A DNA stretch of 64,000 nucleotides from Pseudomonadota bacterium. GTDB lineage: Bacteria > Pseudomonadota > Alphaproteobacteria > Sphingomonadales > Sphingomonadaceae. Below, in pieces: positions 7,789-16,603 of the stretch. The position numbers were made by a program, and so were the translations under genes. Position 1 is the first letter of the stretch, and every line of letters starts with the position of its first letter. Where the stretch lies: the NCBI GenBank assembly GCA_963205265.1, contig CAUJJI010000019.1, positions 1-64,000 on the forward strand, in the 5' to 3' direction. Under the pieces are notes generated by a model that was not told the origin of the DNA, made no database searches, and was given only the letters and a program-made list of their open reading frames with translations.

Positions 7789-8471
7789 CGGCGGCAACCG
7801 GCAAGGTCCTGGTCGTCACCGGATCGACCGGCGCGGGCAAGACCACCACCTGCACCCTGCTCGTCGACCGCCTCGAGGGCCTCTGGCTGCACTTCGGCAT
7901 CGACTTCATGCTGGGCAAGGTCATGCCGCGCAAGTTCATCGACGGCGGCCGCTGCTCGCAGCAGGGCGTCCACGGCGCGCCCGACGATCCCGGGAATCCG
8001 GACGGCCCCTGGCATCTCGACATGGGCGTGCACGGCATGCCGGTGATCCGCAGCTTCCATCGCATGGCAGCGGCGGCGGTCCGCAGCGGGCAGAACCTGG
8101 TGATCGACCACATCGCCACCGTCGACCCGCCGATCCTGCAGGACTGCGTCGAAGTCTTCGCCGGCCTGCCGGTATTCTTCGTCGCGCTCAAGCCGCCGCC
8201 CGAAGTCAGCACGAGGCGGCTCGACGAGCGGCTCGAGACCATCGTCGCGACGCTGGGGCGCGAGCATGCGGTGCGCAACAGCGAGGCGAAAAAGCGCGTC
8301 GCGGCATCGCTGTACGAGCGGATCTTCGCCCATGACGTCTTCGACCTCGTCATCGATACCGAGCGGCATGGGCCGGACGAAGTGACGAGCCTGATCATGG
8401 CGAAGATGGGTGCCTGCGAAGGGACTGCCTTTCCCCGCCTGCGCCGCGAATTCGGCGCCGCCCGAGCCTGA
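7785..8471 (+). CDS. P-loop kinase, chloramphenicol phosphotransferase-like
   Basis: About 228 residues with a GTG start overlapping the upstream stop (GTGA). A Walker A loop GSTGAGKTT lies at residues 13-21. The following HFGIDFMLGKVMP, an internal GVHGMPVIRSFHRM, and VIDHI (Walker B-like), with an Arg-rich lid (TRRLDERLET), match the chloramphenicol phosphotransferase-like/AAA_33 family. That family phosphorylates small hydroxylated compounds. Tight coupling to the uncharacterised gene upstream suggests a shared substrate. Drug resistance is possible by family but not shown. Confidence 0.75.
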   Translation: MTAATGKVLVVTGSTGAGKTTTCTLLVDRLEGLWLHFGIDFMLGKVMPRKFIDGGRCSQQGVHGAPDDPGNPDGPWHLDMGVHGMPVIRSFHRMAAAAVRSGQNLVIDHIATVDPPILQDCVEVFAGLPVFFVALKPPPEVSTRRLDERLETIVATLGREHAVRNSEAKKRVAASLYERIFAHDVFDLVIDTERHGPDEVTSLIMAKMGACEGTAFPRLRREFGAARA

Positions 8472-8638
8472 CGGCACCGGCATCGCTCCCGATCCCGCCG
8501 GGCCCCGGCTTCCGGACTGTATCAAATTCGGCCATGTCGCCAATCACAAGCCATGTTGCGCTTGCGAATGGGCGGGGCTGCGATATCATCCCGGTTCAGG
8601 GCGGACCGCACTCTTGCCTGCTGCCGGGGAGTCGCATC

Positions 8639-9754
8639 GTGGGGGAAGTCGAGGAGACGCAGATCGTCACGCGCGCGCGGCTGATGGATCTGATCCCGGG
8701 CGATCGCCTCCATTGCCTCGAGCTCGCGATCGGCGACGACATCGAACGGCGCCATGTCGTCTCTCCGCTGGGGCTGAAGATCGGGCGCACTGCCCCGGCC
8801 GACATCGTCATCGCCGATTCCGAGATCTCGCGCTCGCACTGCATGGTCACGCTGAAGGACGGCGAACTCTACGTGACCGACCTCAATTCGACCAACGGGA
8901 CATTCGTCGACGGCGTCCGGGTGACGGGCGCCGCACCCTTGCCCGTCGGCTCGGTCCTCCAGGTCGGCAAGCGCAGCCTCAAGCACGAATGGCGGACGAG
9001 AGCGGAATTCGAACAGTCCGAAGGCGAGGAGCGCGACCTGCAGCGCGCGGCTTCCTATGTCCGCGCCCTGCTCCCCGCGCCGCGCCACGAAGGGCCGATC
9101 CGGGCCGACTGGGTCTACAAGCCTTCCGCCAAGCTGGGCGGCGACGCCTTCGGCTACGGGCAGCTCTGCGAGCATCGCTACATCTGCTACCTGATCGACG
9201 TGGCCGGGCACGGAGCCGGCGCGGCGATGCATGCGGTGGCGATCGCCAACCAGCTGCGCCAGAAGTCGTTGCCGAACACCGACATGGCCCGGCCCGAACT
9301 GGTGCTGAGCACGCTCAACGAGCTGTTCCAGATGGACGACCACGACGGCCTCTATTTCACCATCTGGTACGGCGTCTACGATGCCCGCACGCGCCGCCTG
9401 GACTATGCCTCCGGCGGCCATCACGCCGCCTACCTGGTTCCGCCCGAGCGCGAGAGCGCGATCCCCATGCGGACGCGCAACGTCGTCATCGGCGCGATGC
9501 CGGCGATGAACTTCACCCAGGCTTCGCTGACGGTCCCGGCCGGCGCGGCCTGCTACCTGTTCAGCGACGGCGTCTTCGAAATCGTCGACCGGGACGGCCA
9601 GCAATGGGCGATCGAGGATTTCGTCGCGCAGATCCTCCAGCCGCCCGCGGCCGGCAGCAGCGAACCGCAGCGCCTGTTCGACGCCGTCAGCGAGGCCGCG
9701 GGATCGAGCCGGTTCGAAGATGATTTCTCGCTGGTCGTGTTCAACTTCGACTGA
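8639..9754 (+). CDS. FHA domain-PP2C (SpoIIE/RsbU-type) serine phosphatase
   Basis: About 371 residues. An FHA phosphothreonine-reading domain occupies roughly residues 40-110 (LKIGRTAPADIVI, SEISRSHCMV, DLNSTNGTFVDG). A SpoIIE-type PP2C phosphatase domain follows, with metal-binding acidic residues in LGGDAFGY, IDVAGHGAGAAM, YLFSDGVFEI and EDDFSLVVF. Such phosphatases dephosphorylate STAS proteins in partner switching, and the FHA part would recruit the enzyme to phosphoproteins, such as targets of the Ser/Thr kinase encoded nearby. The GTG at 8639 is chosen for the GGGGAG 7 bases before it; an ATG at 8534 gives a longer form with no such site. It is first in a three-gene set. Confidence 0.87.
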   Translation: MGEVEETQIVTRARLMDLIPGDRLHCLELAIGDDIERRHVVSPLGLKIGRTAPADIVIADSEISRSHCMVTLKDGELYVTDLNSTNGTFVDGVRVTGAAPLPVGSVLQVGKRSLKHEWRTRAEFEQSEGEERDLQRAASYVRALLPAPRHEGPIRADWVYKPSAKLGGDAFGYGQLCEHRYICYLIDVAGHGAGAAMHAVAIANQLRQKSLPNTDMARPELVLSTLNELFQMDDHDGLYFTIWYGVYDARTRRLDYASGGHHAAYLVPPERESAIPMRTRNVVIGAMPAMNFTQASLTVPAGAACYLFSDGVFEIVDRDGQQWAIEDFVAQILQPPAAGSSEPQRLFDAVSEAAGSSRFEDDFSLVVFNFD

Positions 9755-9770
9755 GATTCACAGGGGGCCT

Positions 9771-10109
9771 ATGTCAGTTGTCATCACCGATCTTTCCGGG
9801 GTTACCAAGGCCGAGCTGGCGGGAAGGCTCGACACGTCCAACGTCAACCGGGTCGAATCCTCGTTCCTGGCCGGGATCGTGCCCAAGGGTCAGCACACCG
9901 TGGTCGACCTGTCGCAGGTGACCTTCATCGCCTCGCTCGGCATCCGCATGCTGCTGAGCGCCGCCCGCGTGCTGAGCCGGCAGGGAGCCCGCCTCGTCAT
10001 GTACGGGGCCTCGCCCGGGATCATGGAGATCATCGAGACGACGGCCCTGTCCGACATCATCCCGGTTCTTCCCAGCGAGGCGGCCGCCATCGCCGCCGTG
10101 AGTGGCTGA
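9771..10109 (+). CDS. STAS-domain anti-sigma factor antagonist (RsbV-like)
   Basis: 112 residues, a single STAS domain. The conserved motif FIASLGIRML carries Ser55, the residue normally phosphorylated by the partner kinase and dephosphorylated by the PP2C phosphatase. It starts 16 bases after the FHA-phosphatase and overlaps the ATPase gene downstream by 8 bases. The three genes therefore form a complete partner-switching module. No sigma factor gene is in the window, so the final target is unknown. Confidence 0.88.
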   Translation: MSVVITDLSGVTKAELAGRLDTSNVNRVESSFLAGIVPKGQHTVVDLSQVTFIASLGIRMLLSAARVLSRQGARLVMYGASPGIMEIIETTALSDIIPVLPSEAAAIAAVSG

Positions 10110-10548
10110 TCCCGCCGTCGTGCCGTCGACAGCCGCGAGCGGTGCGGACGGGTTTCTCCGCAATCTCCCCGTGGATCTTGCGTCCATCGAGGAAGCGCGG
10201 CAGGGGCTGGCCGCCTATCTCCTTCCCTTCCAGCTGGGCGAGCGGGTCATGAACCGCATCGAGGTCGTGCTGGAGGAGCTCGTCAGCAATGTCGTGCGCC
10301 ACGCCAGCGCGGTGGACGAGCTGTCGATCGCGGCCGAGTGCCTGGACGATGGAGTGCACCTCACTATCGCGGACAACGGCACCGCCTTCGATCCGCTCGG
10401 TGCCGCCGCTCCGACGCCGTTCTCGACGCTCGAGGAGGCGGAGCTGGGAGGCCTGGGGATCCTGCTGGTAAAGCGGCTGACCCGGTCGCTGGACTACGAA
10501 CGGATCGGCGGGGTCAACCGGATTCGCGCAGTGGTCGCGACCCAATAG
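10102..10548 (+). CDS. Serine kinase/anti-sigma factor (RsbW-like, HATPase_c_2)
   Basis: 148 residues of GHKL ATPase fold. The N box is EELVSNVVRHA with N63, the G1 box is IADNGTAFDP with D91, and the G2 loop is LGGLGILLVK. Such proteins bind and inhibit a sigma factor or other partner, and phosphorylate the STAS antagonist. The GTG start at 10102 lies inside the STAS gene, overlapping by 8 bases, which implies matched production of the two partners. The gene ends convergently with the kinase gene; a weak 6-bp hairpin (GCGCGG/CCGCGC) sits between them. Confidence 0.86.
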   Translation: MADPAVVPSTAASGADGFLRNLPVDLASIEEARQGLAAYLLPFQLGERVMNRIEVVLEELVSNVVRHASAVDELSIAAECLDDGVHLTIADNGTAFDPLGAAAPTPFSTLEEAELGGLGILLVKRLTRSLDYERIGGVNRIRAVVATQ

Positions 10549-10576
10549 GGCGCGGCGAAGCCGAACCGCGCAGCCG

Positions 10577-12808
10577 TTACTTGGCCGCGCTGCTGGAGCG
10601 AGACAGCAGGACGAGCAGATAGCGCCGCGTCTGCTCGGCCTGCGAAACCAGCCGCTCGGCCTCCCGGTCGCTTTTCACGTTGCGCATCGAGCTCGTCAGC
10701 GTCCCCAGGTAGGTCAGGTATCCCTGCGCGCTCGTCACGTTCTGCTGCAGCATCCGGGCATTCTGGCGCTCCTTGTCGCTGGCGGCCGAGCTTGCCCGGG
10801 CGGAACGGCCCATGGCGATGACCTGGTTGGCGATGCCGCGGCACTCGGTGACGATCGCGGCCAGTTCGCGCGCCTTCGCCGATGCCCGCGCGCCGGATTC
10901 CTCCGCAGCCGGGGTAGTCGCGCCGGCCTGCGCTCCGTCAGCGCCGGTCTCCGCCGCTTCGGGGGTCTTGTCGGACGGCGCCATGATCTTCGCCCGATAC
11001 TGGTAGGAAGCGAAGCTGCGCCAGTCGGCAAGCGCCTGGCGGGCACCGGCGACGGCGCGGACCGGATCGGCGATCCCCGCCAGCGCCGCCGCTTGCGCGG
11101 CCAGCGCGCTGCGCGCCTGCACCAGGCGGGCCTGGGTCCGCTGCCGCTCCACGCCTTCGCCCGCCGCGGCGCCGCTGCGGCGAGGATCTGCCCAGGGGTG
11201 CTGGGCGGCCAGCGACAAAGACCGCCGCTCGACATCGGCCTTGAGATCGCCGGCGAAGCCGGCGGCCGCCTGGACGACGAGGCTCGCGATCTCCGGACCG
11301 CCCTGCCCCGTCTCGCTCAGGCCCGCCTCGCTCAGGCCCGCCAGCCGGCTTCCGGCCGCGGCCAGGCGCTCCACCGCGGCTGCCGGAGCATTGGCCTTGC
11401 GCGCCTCTGCCGCCAAGGACTGCAGGGCCCCGGTCATGGCGCCGGCGCCTGCGGAAGCCGCGGGGATGCCGCTCGGCAAGGCGTCGCCGGCGATCGCCCC
11501 GCCCGATGCGTCCGGAGCGGCCGCGGAACCCTGTTCCATCGACCCGGAGCCCCACAGGAACCAGGCGCCACCGCCGGCGACGGCGGCAAGAAGCACGGCG
11601 GCGCCCGCCAGGACCAGCGGACTTGTCGATCCGCTCCGCACCGGCACCGATGCCGCGGGCTGCGCCTCCTCGGCGGCGGCGGGTGCGATCACCGGATCGG
11701 CTTCGCCGGAAAGCTTGGTCCCGCTAGCAGTGATGTTGCCGGGACCCTTGAACTGCGCGTCGCCCACTTCCTCTGGAACGCCGGTGTCGATCCTGTCGAT
11801 GCGATCGAAGCCGGGCGGTGGCGGCGCGACGGGGACGATCTTGTGCGTGAGCGTATCGAAGGCCACGAAGCGCGTCGCCTCGTCGTCGACATCCTCGTCG
11901 GCCTCGGCAGCGGGATTCTCGTCGGGCGCCTTGAGAAGCGTCAGCCAGTCGGAAATCGACTGCGGCCGCTCGCTCGGCCGGATGGTCATGGCTGCATCGA
12001 CCGCCTGCAGGAACTTGCGGCTGTAGCCCGGGCATTCGCGATCGGCGAGCGGACCGCCGAGGCCGCCGTGCAGGCGCTCCAGGACTTCGGGCGGCTTTTC
12101 GCCGGTGATGCATTCGAACAGGACCACGCCCAGAGCATAGACATCGGTCCAGGGGCCCTGGTCGTAAGTTTTCACGTACTGCTCGATCGCGGCATAGGGC
12201 GGGGTGTGGAAAGTGACCTTGGTGCTGGTCGCTTCGGCGGATTCGAAGCGAGCGGACCCGAAGTCGATCAGCACCGGCCGGCCGTCCGCATTGACGAGGA
12301 TGTTGGCGGGCTTGATGTCGCGGTGGAGCACGCCCACGCGATGCGCCCGCTCCAGCCCCTCGGCGATCGGCTGCAGCAGGGCGAGGAGGCTCGCCTCGTT
12401 GAAGCGCCTGCCCTCCTTCAGCAGCTTCGACAGCGACGTGCCGTCTTCGAAGTCCATGACCATGTAGGCCGTGCCATGGATCTCGAACAGGCTGCGGACA
12501 CTGACGATGTTGGGGTGGCGGCTGGGCGTGGACAGGTTCCACAGCAGCTTGGCTTCCTCGACGAACTTCTTGAGGCCGAGGGCGTGGACTTCTTCCGCTT
12601 CGGAATCGATCGGGACGACGGTGTCGCCTTCCTTGCGGTCGCTTATCGCGCTGGGGAAGTATTCCTTTATCGCGACGAGTTCGTCGAAATAGATGCCCCG
12701 TCCCTTGTAGACGATGCCGAACCCGCCGACTCCCAGGACCTCCTCGAGACGCCATTCCCGAAGCACGGTTCCCGGCGGAAGGGCCTTGTTACTATAGGCC
12801 TTGCTCAT
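10577..12808 (-). CDS. Membrane-anchored serine/threonine protein kinase (PknB/PpkA-like)
   Basis: 743 residues. An N-terminal Hanks-type kinase domain shows the glycine loop GVGGFGIVYKG, catalytic Lys48 (VAIKEY), HRDIKPANIL with catalytic D164, DFGSAR, and an activation/P+1 segment (PYAAIEQY). An acidic linker (AEADEDVDDEATRF) precedes a transmembrane segment near residues 395-415 (VLAGAAVLLAAVAGGGAWF). The remaining 330 residues are Ala/Glu/Arg-rich, probably helical and periplasmic, without PASTA repeats. The ATG at 12808 follows GGGGG. It is divergent from a PP2C gene and convergent with the partner-switch genes, so it is the obvious kinase for the FHA-phosphatase to read. Confidence 0.9.
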   Translation of the reverse strand: MSKAYSNKALPPGTVLREWRLEEVLGVGGFGIVYKGRGIYFDELVAIKEYFPSAISDRKEGDTVVPIDSEAEEVHALGLKKFVEEAKLLWNLSTPSRHPNIVSVRSLFEIHGTAYMVMDFEDGTSLSKLLKEGRRFNEASLLALLQPIAEGLERAHRVGVLHRDIKPANILVNADGRPVLIDFGSARFESAEATSTKVTFHTPPYAAIEQYVKTYDQGPWTDVYALGVVLFECITGEKPPEVLERLHGGLGGPLADRECPGYSRKFLQAVDAAMTIRPSERPQSISDWLTLLKAPDENPAAEADEDVDDEATRFVAFDTLTHKIVPVAPPPPGFDRIDRIDTGVPEEVGDAQFKGPGNITASGTKLSGEADPVIAPAAAEEAQPAASVPVRSGSTSPLVLAGAAVLLAAVAGGGAWFLWGSGSMEQGSAAAPDASGGAIAGDALPSGIPAASAGAGAMTGALQSLAAEARKANAPAAAVERLAAAGSRLAGLSEAGLSETGQGGPEIASLVVQAAAGFAGDLKADVERRSLSLAAQHPWADPRRSGAAAGEGVERQRTQARLVQARSALAAQAAALAGIADPVRAVAGARQALADWRSFASYQYRAKIMAPSDKTPEAAETGADGAQAGATTPAAEESGARASAKARELAAIVTECRGIANQVIAMGRSARASSAASDKERQNARMLQQNVTSAQGYLTYLGTLTSSMRNVKSDREAERLVSQAEQTRRYLLVLLSRSSSAAK

Positions 12809-12915
12809 GCTGCCCCCAGAGCAACGCGCATGCTGCGCTGCAACAAGCACTCGCATAATCCCCGGCGGTTTGCTAGCCTTGCGTGCGCACGACGGTAATC
12901 GAGAAAGTCCGGCGG

Positions 12916-13629
12916 ATGGAATTCAACTGCTCGATCAGGACCGACGTCGGGCACAAGCGAAAACTCAATGAAGATTCGCTACTTAGCCTTCCCGAGCACG
13001 GCGTCTGGGCCGTCGCTGACGGGATGGGCGGGCACGATTCCGGCGAAGTCGCCAGCGCCCTGGTGATCGAAGCCGTGGCGAATGCCGCCAGGACCGAGGG
13101 GTTCGACGCGCGAATCGCCAGGGTCACGGGCGCGCTCGAAGCGGCAAACGATTCGCTGATCGCGATCGGCCGGGCCCAGGACCAGAAGCGGACGATGGGC
13201 AGCACCGTGGTGGCCCTGCTGCTGGAGGAAGGGCGCTATTGCTGCCTCTGGGTGGGCGACAGCCGCGCCTACCTGATCCGGCACGCCGAGGTCGAGCAGC
13301 TGACCAGGGACCACAGCCTGGTCCAGGACCTCGTCGACGCCGGCATGCTCGCCGCCGAAGAGGCGGAGAACCACCCCGACGCCAATGTCCTGACCCGGGC
13401 GGTCGGCGCTTCCTCTCGGTTCAGGGTGGACAGGGTGTCCGGCACGCCGGAGCCCGGCGACATCTTCCTGCTGGCCAGCGACGGGCTGACCCGGCTGGTG
13501 AGCAAGGACGAGATCCTGGCGGAACTGTCCGGCCGGTCGCTGGAAGCGGCGGCCGACGCCCTGCTGCAGCTCACCCTCGGGCGCGGGGCACCCGACAACG
13601 TGTCGTTCGCCCTGGTCGCAGTCCCCTGA
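12916..13629 (+). CDS. PP2C-family protein serine/threonine phosphatase (Stp/PppA-like)
   Basis: About 237 residues, the standard bacterial PP2C length. Motifs in order: TDVGHKRKLNEDSLL, AVADGMGGHDSGEVAS (metal-binding Asp near 35), GSTVVALLL, CLWVGDSRAYLIR, LTRAVGAS, FLLASDGLTRLV and APDNVSFALV. It should reverse phosphorylation by the kinase encoded divergently 107 bases away; kinase and PP2C pairs of this kind are common. The ATG at 12916 is chosen; a GTG at 12883 would add 11 residues. Cytoplasmic, with no membrane segment. Confidence 0.9.
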   Translation: MEFNCSIRTDVGHKRKLNEDSLLSLPEHGVWAVADGMGGHDSGEVASALVIEAVANAARTEGFDARIARVTGALEAANDSLIAIGRAQDQKRTMGSTVVALLLEEGRYCCLWVGDSRAYLIRHAEVEQLTRDHSLVQDLVDAGMLAAEEAENHPDANVLTRAVGASSRFRVDRVSGTPEPGDIFLLASDGLTRLVSKDEILAELSGRSLEAAADALLQLTLGRGAPDNVSFALVAVP

Positions 13630-13644
13630 ACCTCTGCCGCCGCC

Positions 13645-14634
13645 TCAGCGAATCAGCGAGGATATGAAAGTCGAGCCGACGTTGGTGCAGTCGAAGGCGT
13701 GCAGGCCGAATTCCTCGGCCAGCATCTCGAAAGTGGCGATCCCGCGCACCGAGTTGCCCTTGCGGTCGAGACGGGGCGAGTAGGTCCCGATCCCGAGCTG
13801 GCGATTGATGACGCCGACGATGCCGCCGCCGACGCCGCTCTTGGCCGGGATGCCAACGTCGTAGGCCCAATGGCCGGCATAGTCGTACATGCCGCAGGTG
13901 AACATGACCGACAGCGTCCTGCGCACCGAGGTCAGTTCGAAGGCGATCGACTTCTCCAGCGGGTTCTGCCCCATGTTGGCGAAAGTCGCGCCCATGCGCG
14001 CGAGGTCGACGGCCGTGACGCTGATCGAGCATTGCTTGAAGTAGAGGTCGAGCGCCTTGTCGGGCGATCCGGCCAGGGCACCGTTGGCAAGCAGGAGATG
14101 GGCGATGGCGCGATTGCGATGCCCGGTCTCGAATTCCGAGGCATAGACCTTCTCGTCGACGGTGAGCCTGCGCCCGGCGGCGATCGAGAAGCGGTTGAGC
14201 AGGAAATCGAAGGCGTCGTTGCCCAGGTATTCGCAGAGCAGGCCGGAGATGGCGATCGCCCCGGCATTGACCATCGGATTGAACGGGCGGTTCGTGTCCG
14301 GATCGAACACTATGGCGTTGAACGGATCGCCGCTCGGCTCGACGCCGACTCGCCCCGACACCCGTTGGGGGCCGGCGATCTCGAGAGCGAGGCAGAAAGC
14401 AAAGGCCTTCGACACCGACTGGATCGTGAACGGCACTTCGACATCGCCGACGGCATAGAGCTTGCCGTTCGCCGTTGCGATGGCGACGCCGAAATGGTCG
14501 GGATCGGCCCGGCTCAGCTCCGGGATATAGTCGGCGACGACGCCGTCGCCGTTGTCCTTGTGCTGGTTCCAGGCACGCTGCAGGGCGTGGTACAGCTCGT
14601 TGTCGGGTTCAACTGTCTGGTTGCTGGCTTCCAT
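13645..14634 (-). CDS. glsA: Glutaminase
   Basis: About 329 residues. It hydrolyses L-glutamine to glutamate and ammonia. The serine-dependent active site S73-x-x-K76 (IQSVSKAF) and the family signatures EPSGDPFNAI, NPMVNAGAIA, TGHRNRAIAHLL, YFKQCSI, GMYDYAGHWAY and PAKSGVGGGI are all present. The length is typical for bacterial GlsA. The ATG at 14634 is preceded by a purine-rich GGGGAAGCGGAAAACGGG; a TTG at 14658 is an alternative. It converges with the PP2C gene, with only 15 bases between the stops. Confidence 0.95.
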   Translation of the reverse strand: MEASNQTVEPDNELYHALQRAWNQHKDNGDGVVADYIPELSRADPDHFGVAIATANGKLYAVGDVEVPFTIQSVSKAFAFCLALEIAGPQRVSGRVGVEPSGDPFNAIVFDPDTNRPFNPMVNAGAIAISGLLCEYLGNDAFDFLLNRFSIAAGRRLTVDEKVYASEFETGHRNRAIAHLLLANGALAGSPDKALDLYFKQCSISVTAVDLARMGATFANMGQNPLEKSIAFELTSVRRTLSVMFTCGMYDYAGHWAYDVGIPAKSGVGGGIVGVINRQLGIGTYSPRLDRKGNSVRGIATFEMLAEEFGLHAFDCTNVGSTFISSLIR

Positions 14635-14763
14635 CCCGTTTTCCGCTTCCCCAAGCAATGCCCGATCGGCTAGTCAGGCAACCATATTTCATTGTGCAGT
14701 GCAATAGAGCTTGGACGGACCCCCGGCCGCGCTCCCGTTCCGCCTGCGACGGATCGCTCGGCG

Positions 14764-15630
14764 TCAGCGCTTGCCTTGCCAGAAGGGCGGCACGACATGG
14801 CCGCGCCTTACCGCGAGAATCAGCAGCACCACGCCCGTCGTCGTGCAGAGCAGGAAAGCGATCAGCGAGGATTCCAGTCCGAAACTGCCGCCCGTCAGGA
14901 CGACGGGTCCGTCGATGGTGTTCCTGAACAGTCCGGGGTCGCTGTCGCCGCCGGACACGATGCCCGAGAAGATGCCCGACTGCGTGTAGTTCCAGCCCAT
15001 GTGGAAGCCGATGCTGAGCCACAGGCGGCGGGTCACCATGTAGGCGGCGGCAAGCAGCAGTCCCGCTTCGATGCTGATGAAGACGGCGCCCATGACCGTG
15101 CCTTCGGGATTGAGCAGGTGCATGAAGCCGAACACGAAGGACGATACCAGCAGCGAGATCCAGCTGCCCAGCGCCTCTTCGACGATGCGGAAAAGCGCGC
15201 CTCGGAACACCAGCTCCTCGAATATGCCGGTACTCACTGCCATCGGCACGGCCGGCAGCATGTAGTGCCAGGGATTCAGCCCATCGATCCGGTAGATGCC
15301 CAGCACCATCAGGATTAGGACGCAAGCGGTGTAAAGGCCGATGCCGATCAGCAAGCCGGTGCCGAATTCCCGGCCCATGCGCGGCAAGGCCAGCTCGCTT
15401 ACCGGCCGCCTTTCGACGAAGCGCACGAAGAGATAGTAGATCGCGAAAGCCAGCGCCCCCATCGCCAGAACCACAGCCAGCGACAGCAAGGGCGTGTCCG
15501 CGAACTCCAACTTCAGCGTGTTGACCACCGCCATGAGCCAGAAAAGCATCCCGCCGAGGACGATGAGCCGGACGAGCGGGAATTGCGCGATCCGCAAGAG
15601 GACGGACTCGTTCGGCAGGGATTCGATCAT
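14764..15630 (-). CDS. CPBP-family intramembrane glutamic endopeptidase (CAAX protease-like)
   Basis: 288 residues with about eight hydrophobic segments. The family's catalytic pieces are in order: FEELVFRG (E138, E139, R143), FGFMHLLNP (H171) and GFHMGWNYT (H210, N214). Bacterial members cleave membrane peptides or confer self-immunity to bacteriocins; the role here is unknown. The ATG at 15630 begins a plausible cytoplasmic N-terminus; an upstream extension is Arg-rich and unlikely. It points away from the lipoprotein/MACPF operon, which starts 417 bases away. Confidence 0.85.
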   Translation of the reverse strand: MIESLPNESVLLRIAQFPLVRLIVLGGMLFWLMAVVNTLKLEFADTPLLSLAVVLAMGALAFAIYYLFVRFVERRPVSELALPRMGREFGTGLLIGIGLYTACVLILMVLGIYRIDGLNPWHYMLPAVPMAVSTGIFEELVFRGALFRIVEEALGSWISLLVSSFVFGFMHLLNPEGTVMGAVFISIEAGLLLAAAYMVTRRLWLSIGFHMGWNYTQSGIFSGIVSGGDSDPGLFRNTIDGPVVLTGGSFGLESSLIAFLLCTTTGVVLLILAVRRGHVVPPFWQGKR

Positions 15631-16047
15631 GTCAGGGTCTCCCGCGGGTTTCGGCCATGTTGCAGCCGACAGGGAGCCGGGAGTCGAGCGTTCGCGGCAG
15701 GCTCGAGCCCGCCCATAGCGTCGACGCCGCAATCGGCGCGGAAATCCGATAGATTCCGAAAGCCCCTTCCACCGACTGGCCCCCTGTCGTCAGCTGGATT
15801 GCCGAATTGCTATCATGGCCTTTCATTCAACTCAAACCGAACCGGTACGCCGCATGCTCGCGGGGGAACCGAGGCCGCAGGCAACCGACCGGGAAATGCG
15901 GGGAGTTCCGACCCTTATCCGTTCGCAGCGGAACGGGCGGGCCCGGGGATTTTTAGGCGATTGCGCTGGCCCCGGATAAATGCAAGCTTGTTAACCTTCG
16001 GATCGACGCCTGGAATCGGGTAGATCCCGGGCTGGGGGCAGCACGTC
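15631..16047. other. Gene-free divergent spacer (417 bp)
   Basis: No convincing reading frame on either strand. It separates the leftward CPBP protease gene from the rightward lipoprotein/MACPF operon, so both promoters should be here. A locally AT-richer patch near 15800-15845 and another near 15950-15995 (TTTTTAGG, GTTAACC) are the likeliest promoter places, but no clean -35/-10 pair or inverted repeat was found. Confidence 0.5.
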
Positions 16048-16593
16048 GTGACAGGATTTCTCGCTCGGATAGGTTCATTCGCTCGCGCAGCCGGCTCGCC
16101 CGCATCGGCGAGCTTGCTCCTGCTGCTGGCGAGCTGTTCGGCGGACGGTCCCGACGCGAACGGCACTTCGCCATCCGACAGCTCCCAGGGCTCTGGTACG
16201 GCCGCCACGGAAGCAGCGACGGGCGGCCCGCCGCAGGCGTCCGTCGCAGCCGCGGACGGCGGCGATGAGGCCTCAGGCGCCGATGAGACCGTGAGCCCGC
16301 CGCCGGTGCGCTATTCCTGCGAGAACGGCACGGCGGTGATCGCGCAATATGTCGAAAGCCATACCGGCGAGCAGCACGTCAATCTCGAGATCGCCGGGCG
16401 CGAGATCGGCCTGGCGCAGGTGCGGTCCGCTTCGGGCGCGAAGTACGAGACCGATGCGGGCCTGACGCCCGGCAGGAAGCTCGCGTGGTGGACCAAGGGC
16501 GACGGCGCGATGCTTATCGAGTCGGATTCCGGGGACACCGATGGATCGACCGAAGCCATGGTGAACTGCCAGCAAGTCGCGCCTGCGCAATAG
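16048..16593 (+). CDS. Lipoprotein with MliC-type (C-type lysozyme inhibitor) domain
   Basis: 181 residues. A hydrophobic stretch ends in the lipobox LLASC, giving a lipidated Cys near residue 30. A low-complexity Gly/Ala/Ser linker follows. From about residue 90 the sequence matches the MliC family: YSCENGTAVIAQY, then VRSASGAKYETD, then LAWWTKGDGAMLI and a final Cys (MVNCQQ) that would bond with the first. MliC proteins sit in the outer membrane or periplasm and block host or competitor lysozymes. It is first in the row of exported genes leading to the MACPF protein. The start is GTG. Confidence 0.82.
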   Translation: MTGFLARIGSFARAAGSPASASLLLLLASCSADGPDANGTSPSDSSQGSGTAATEAATGGPPQASVAAADGGDEASGADETVSPPPVRYSCENGTAVIAQYVESHTGEQHVNLEIAGREIGLAQVRSASGAKYETDAGLTPGRKLAWWTKGDGAMLIESDSGDTDGSTEAMVNCQQVAPAQ

Positions 16594-16603
16594 GGGACCG
16601 AAA

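Noticed and set aside
8639..13629. Type VI secretion regulation (FHA, PpkA-like kinase, PppA-like phosphatase)
   Set aside because: These proteins resemble T6SS post-translational regulators, but no T6SS structural gene (Tss, Hcp, VgrG, ClpV) is in the window, and the STAS/RsbW partners fit partner switching.
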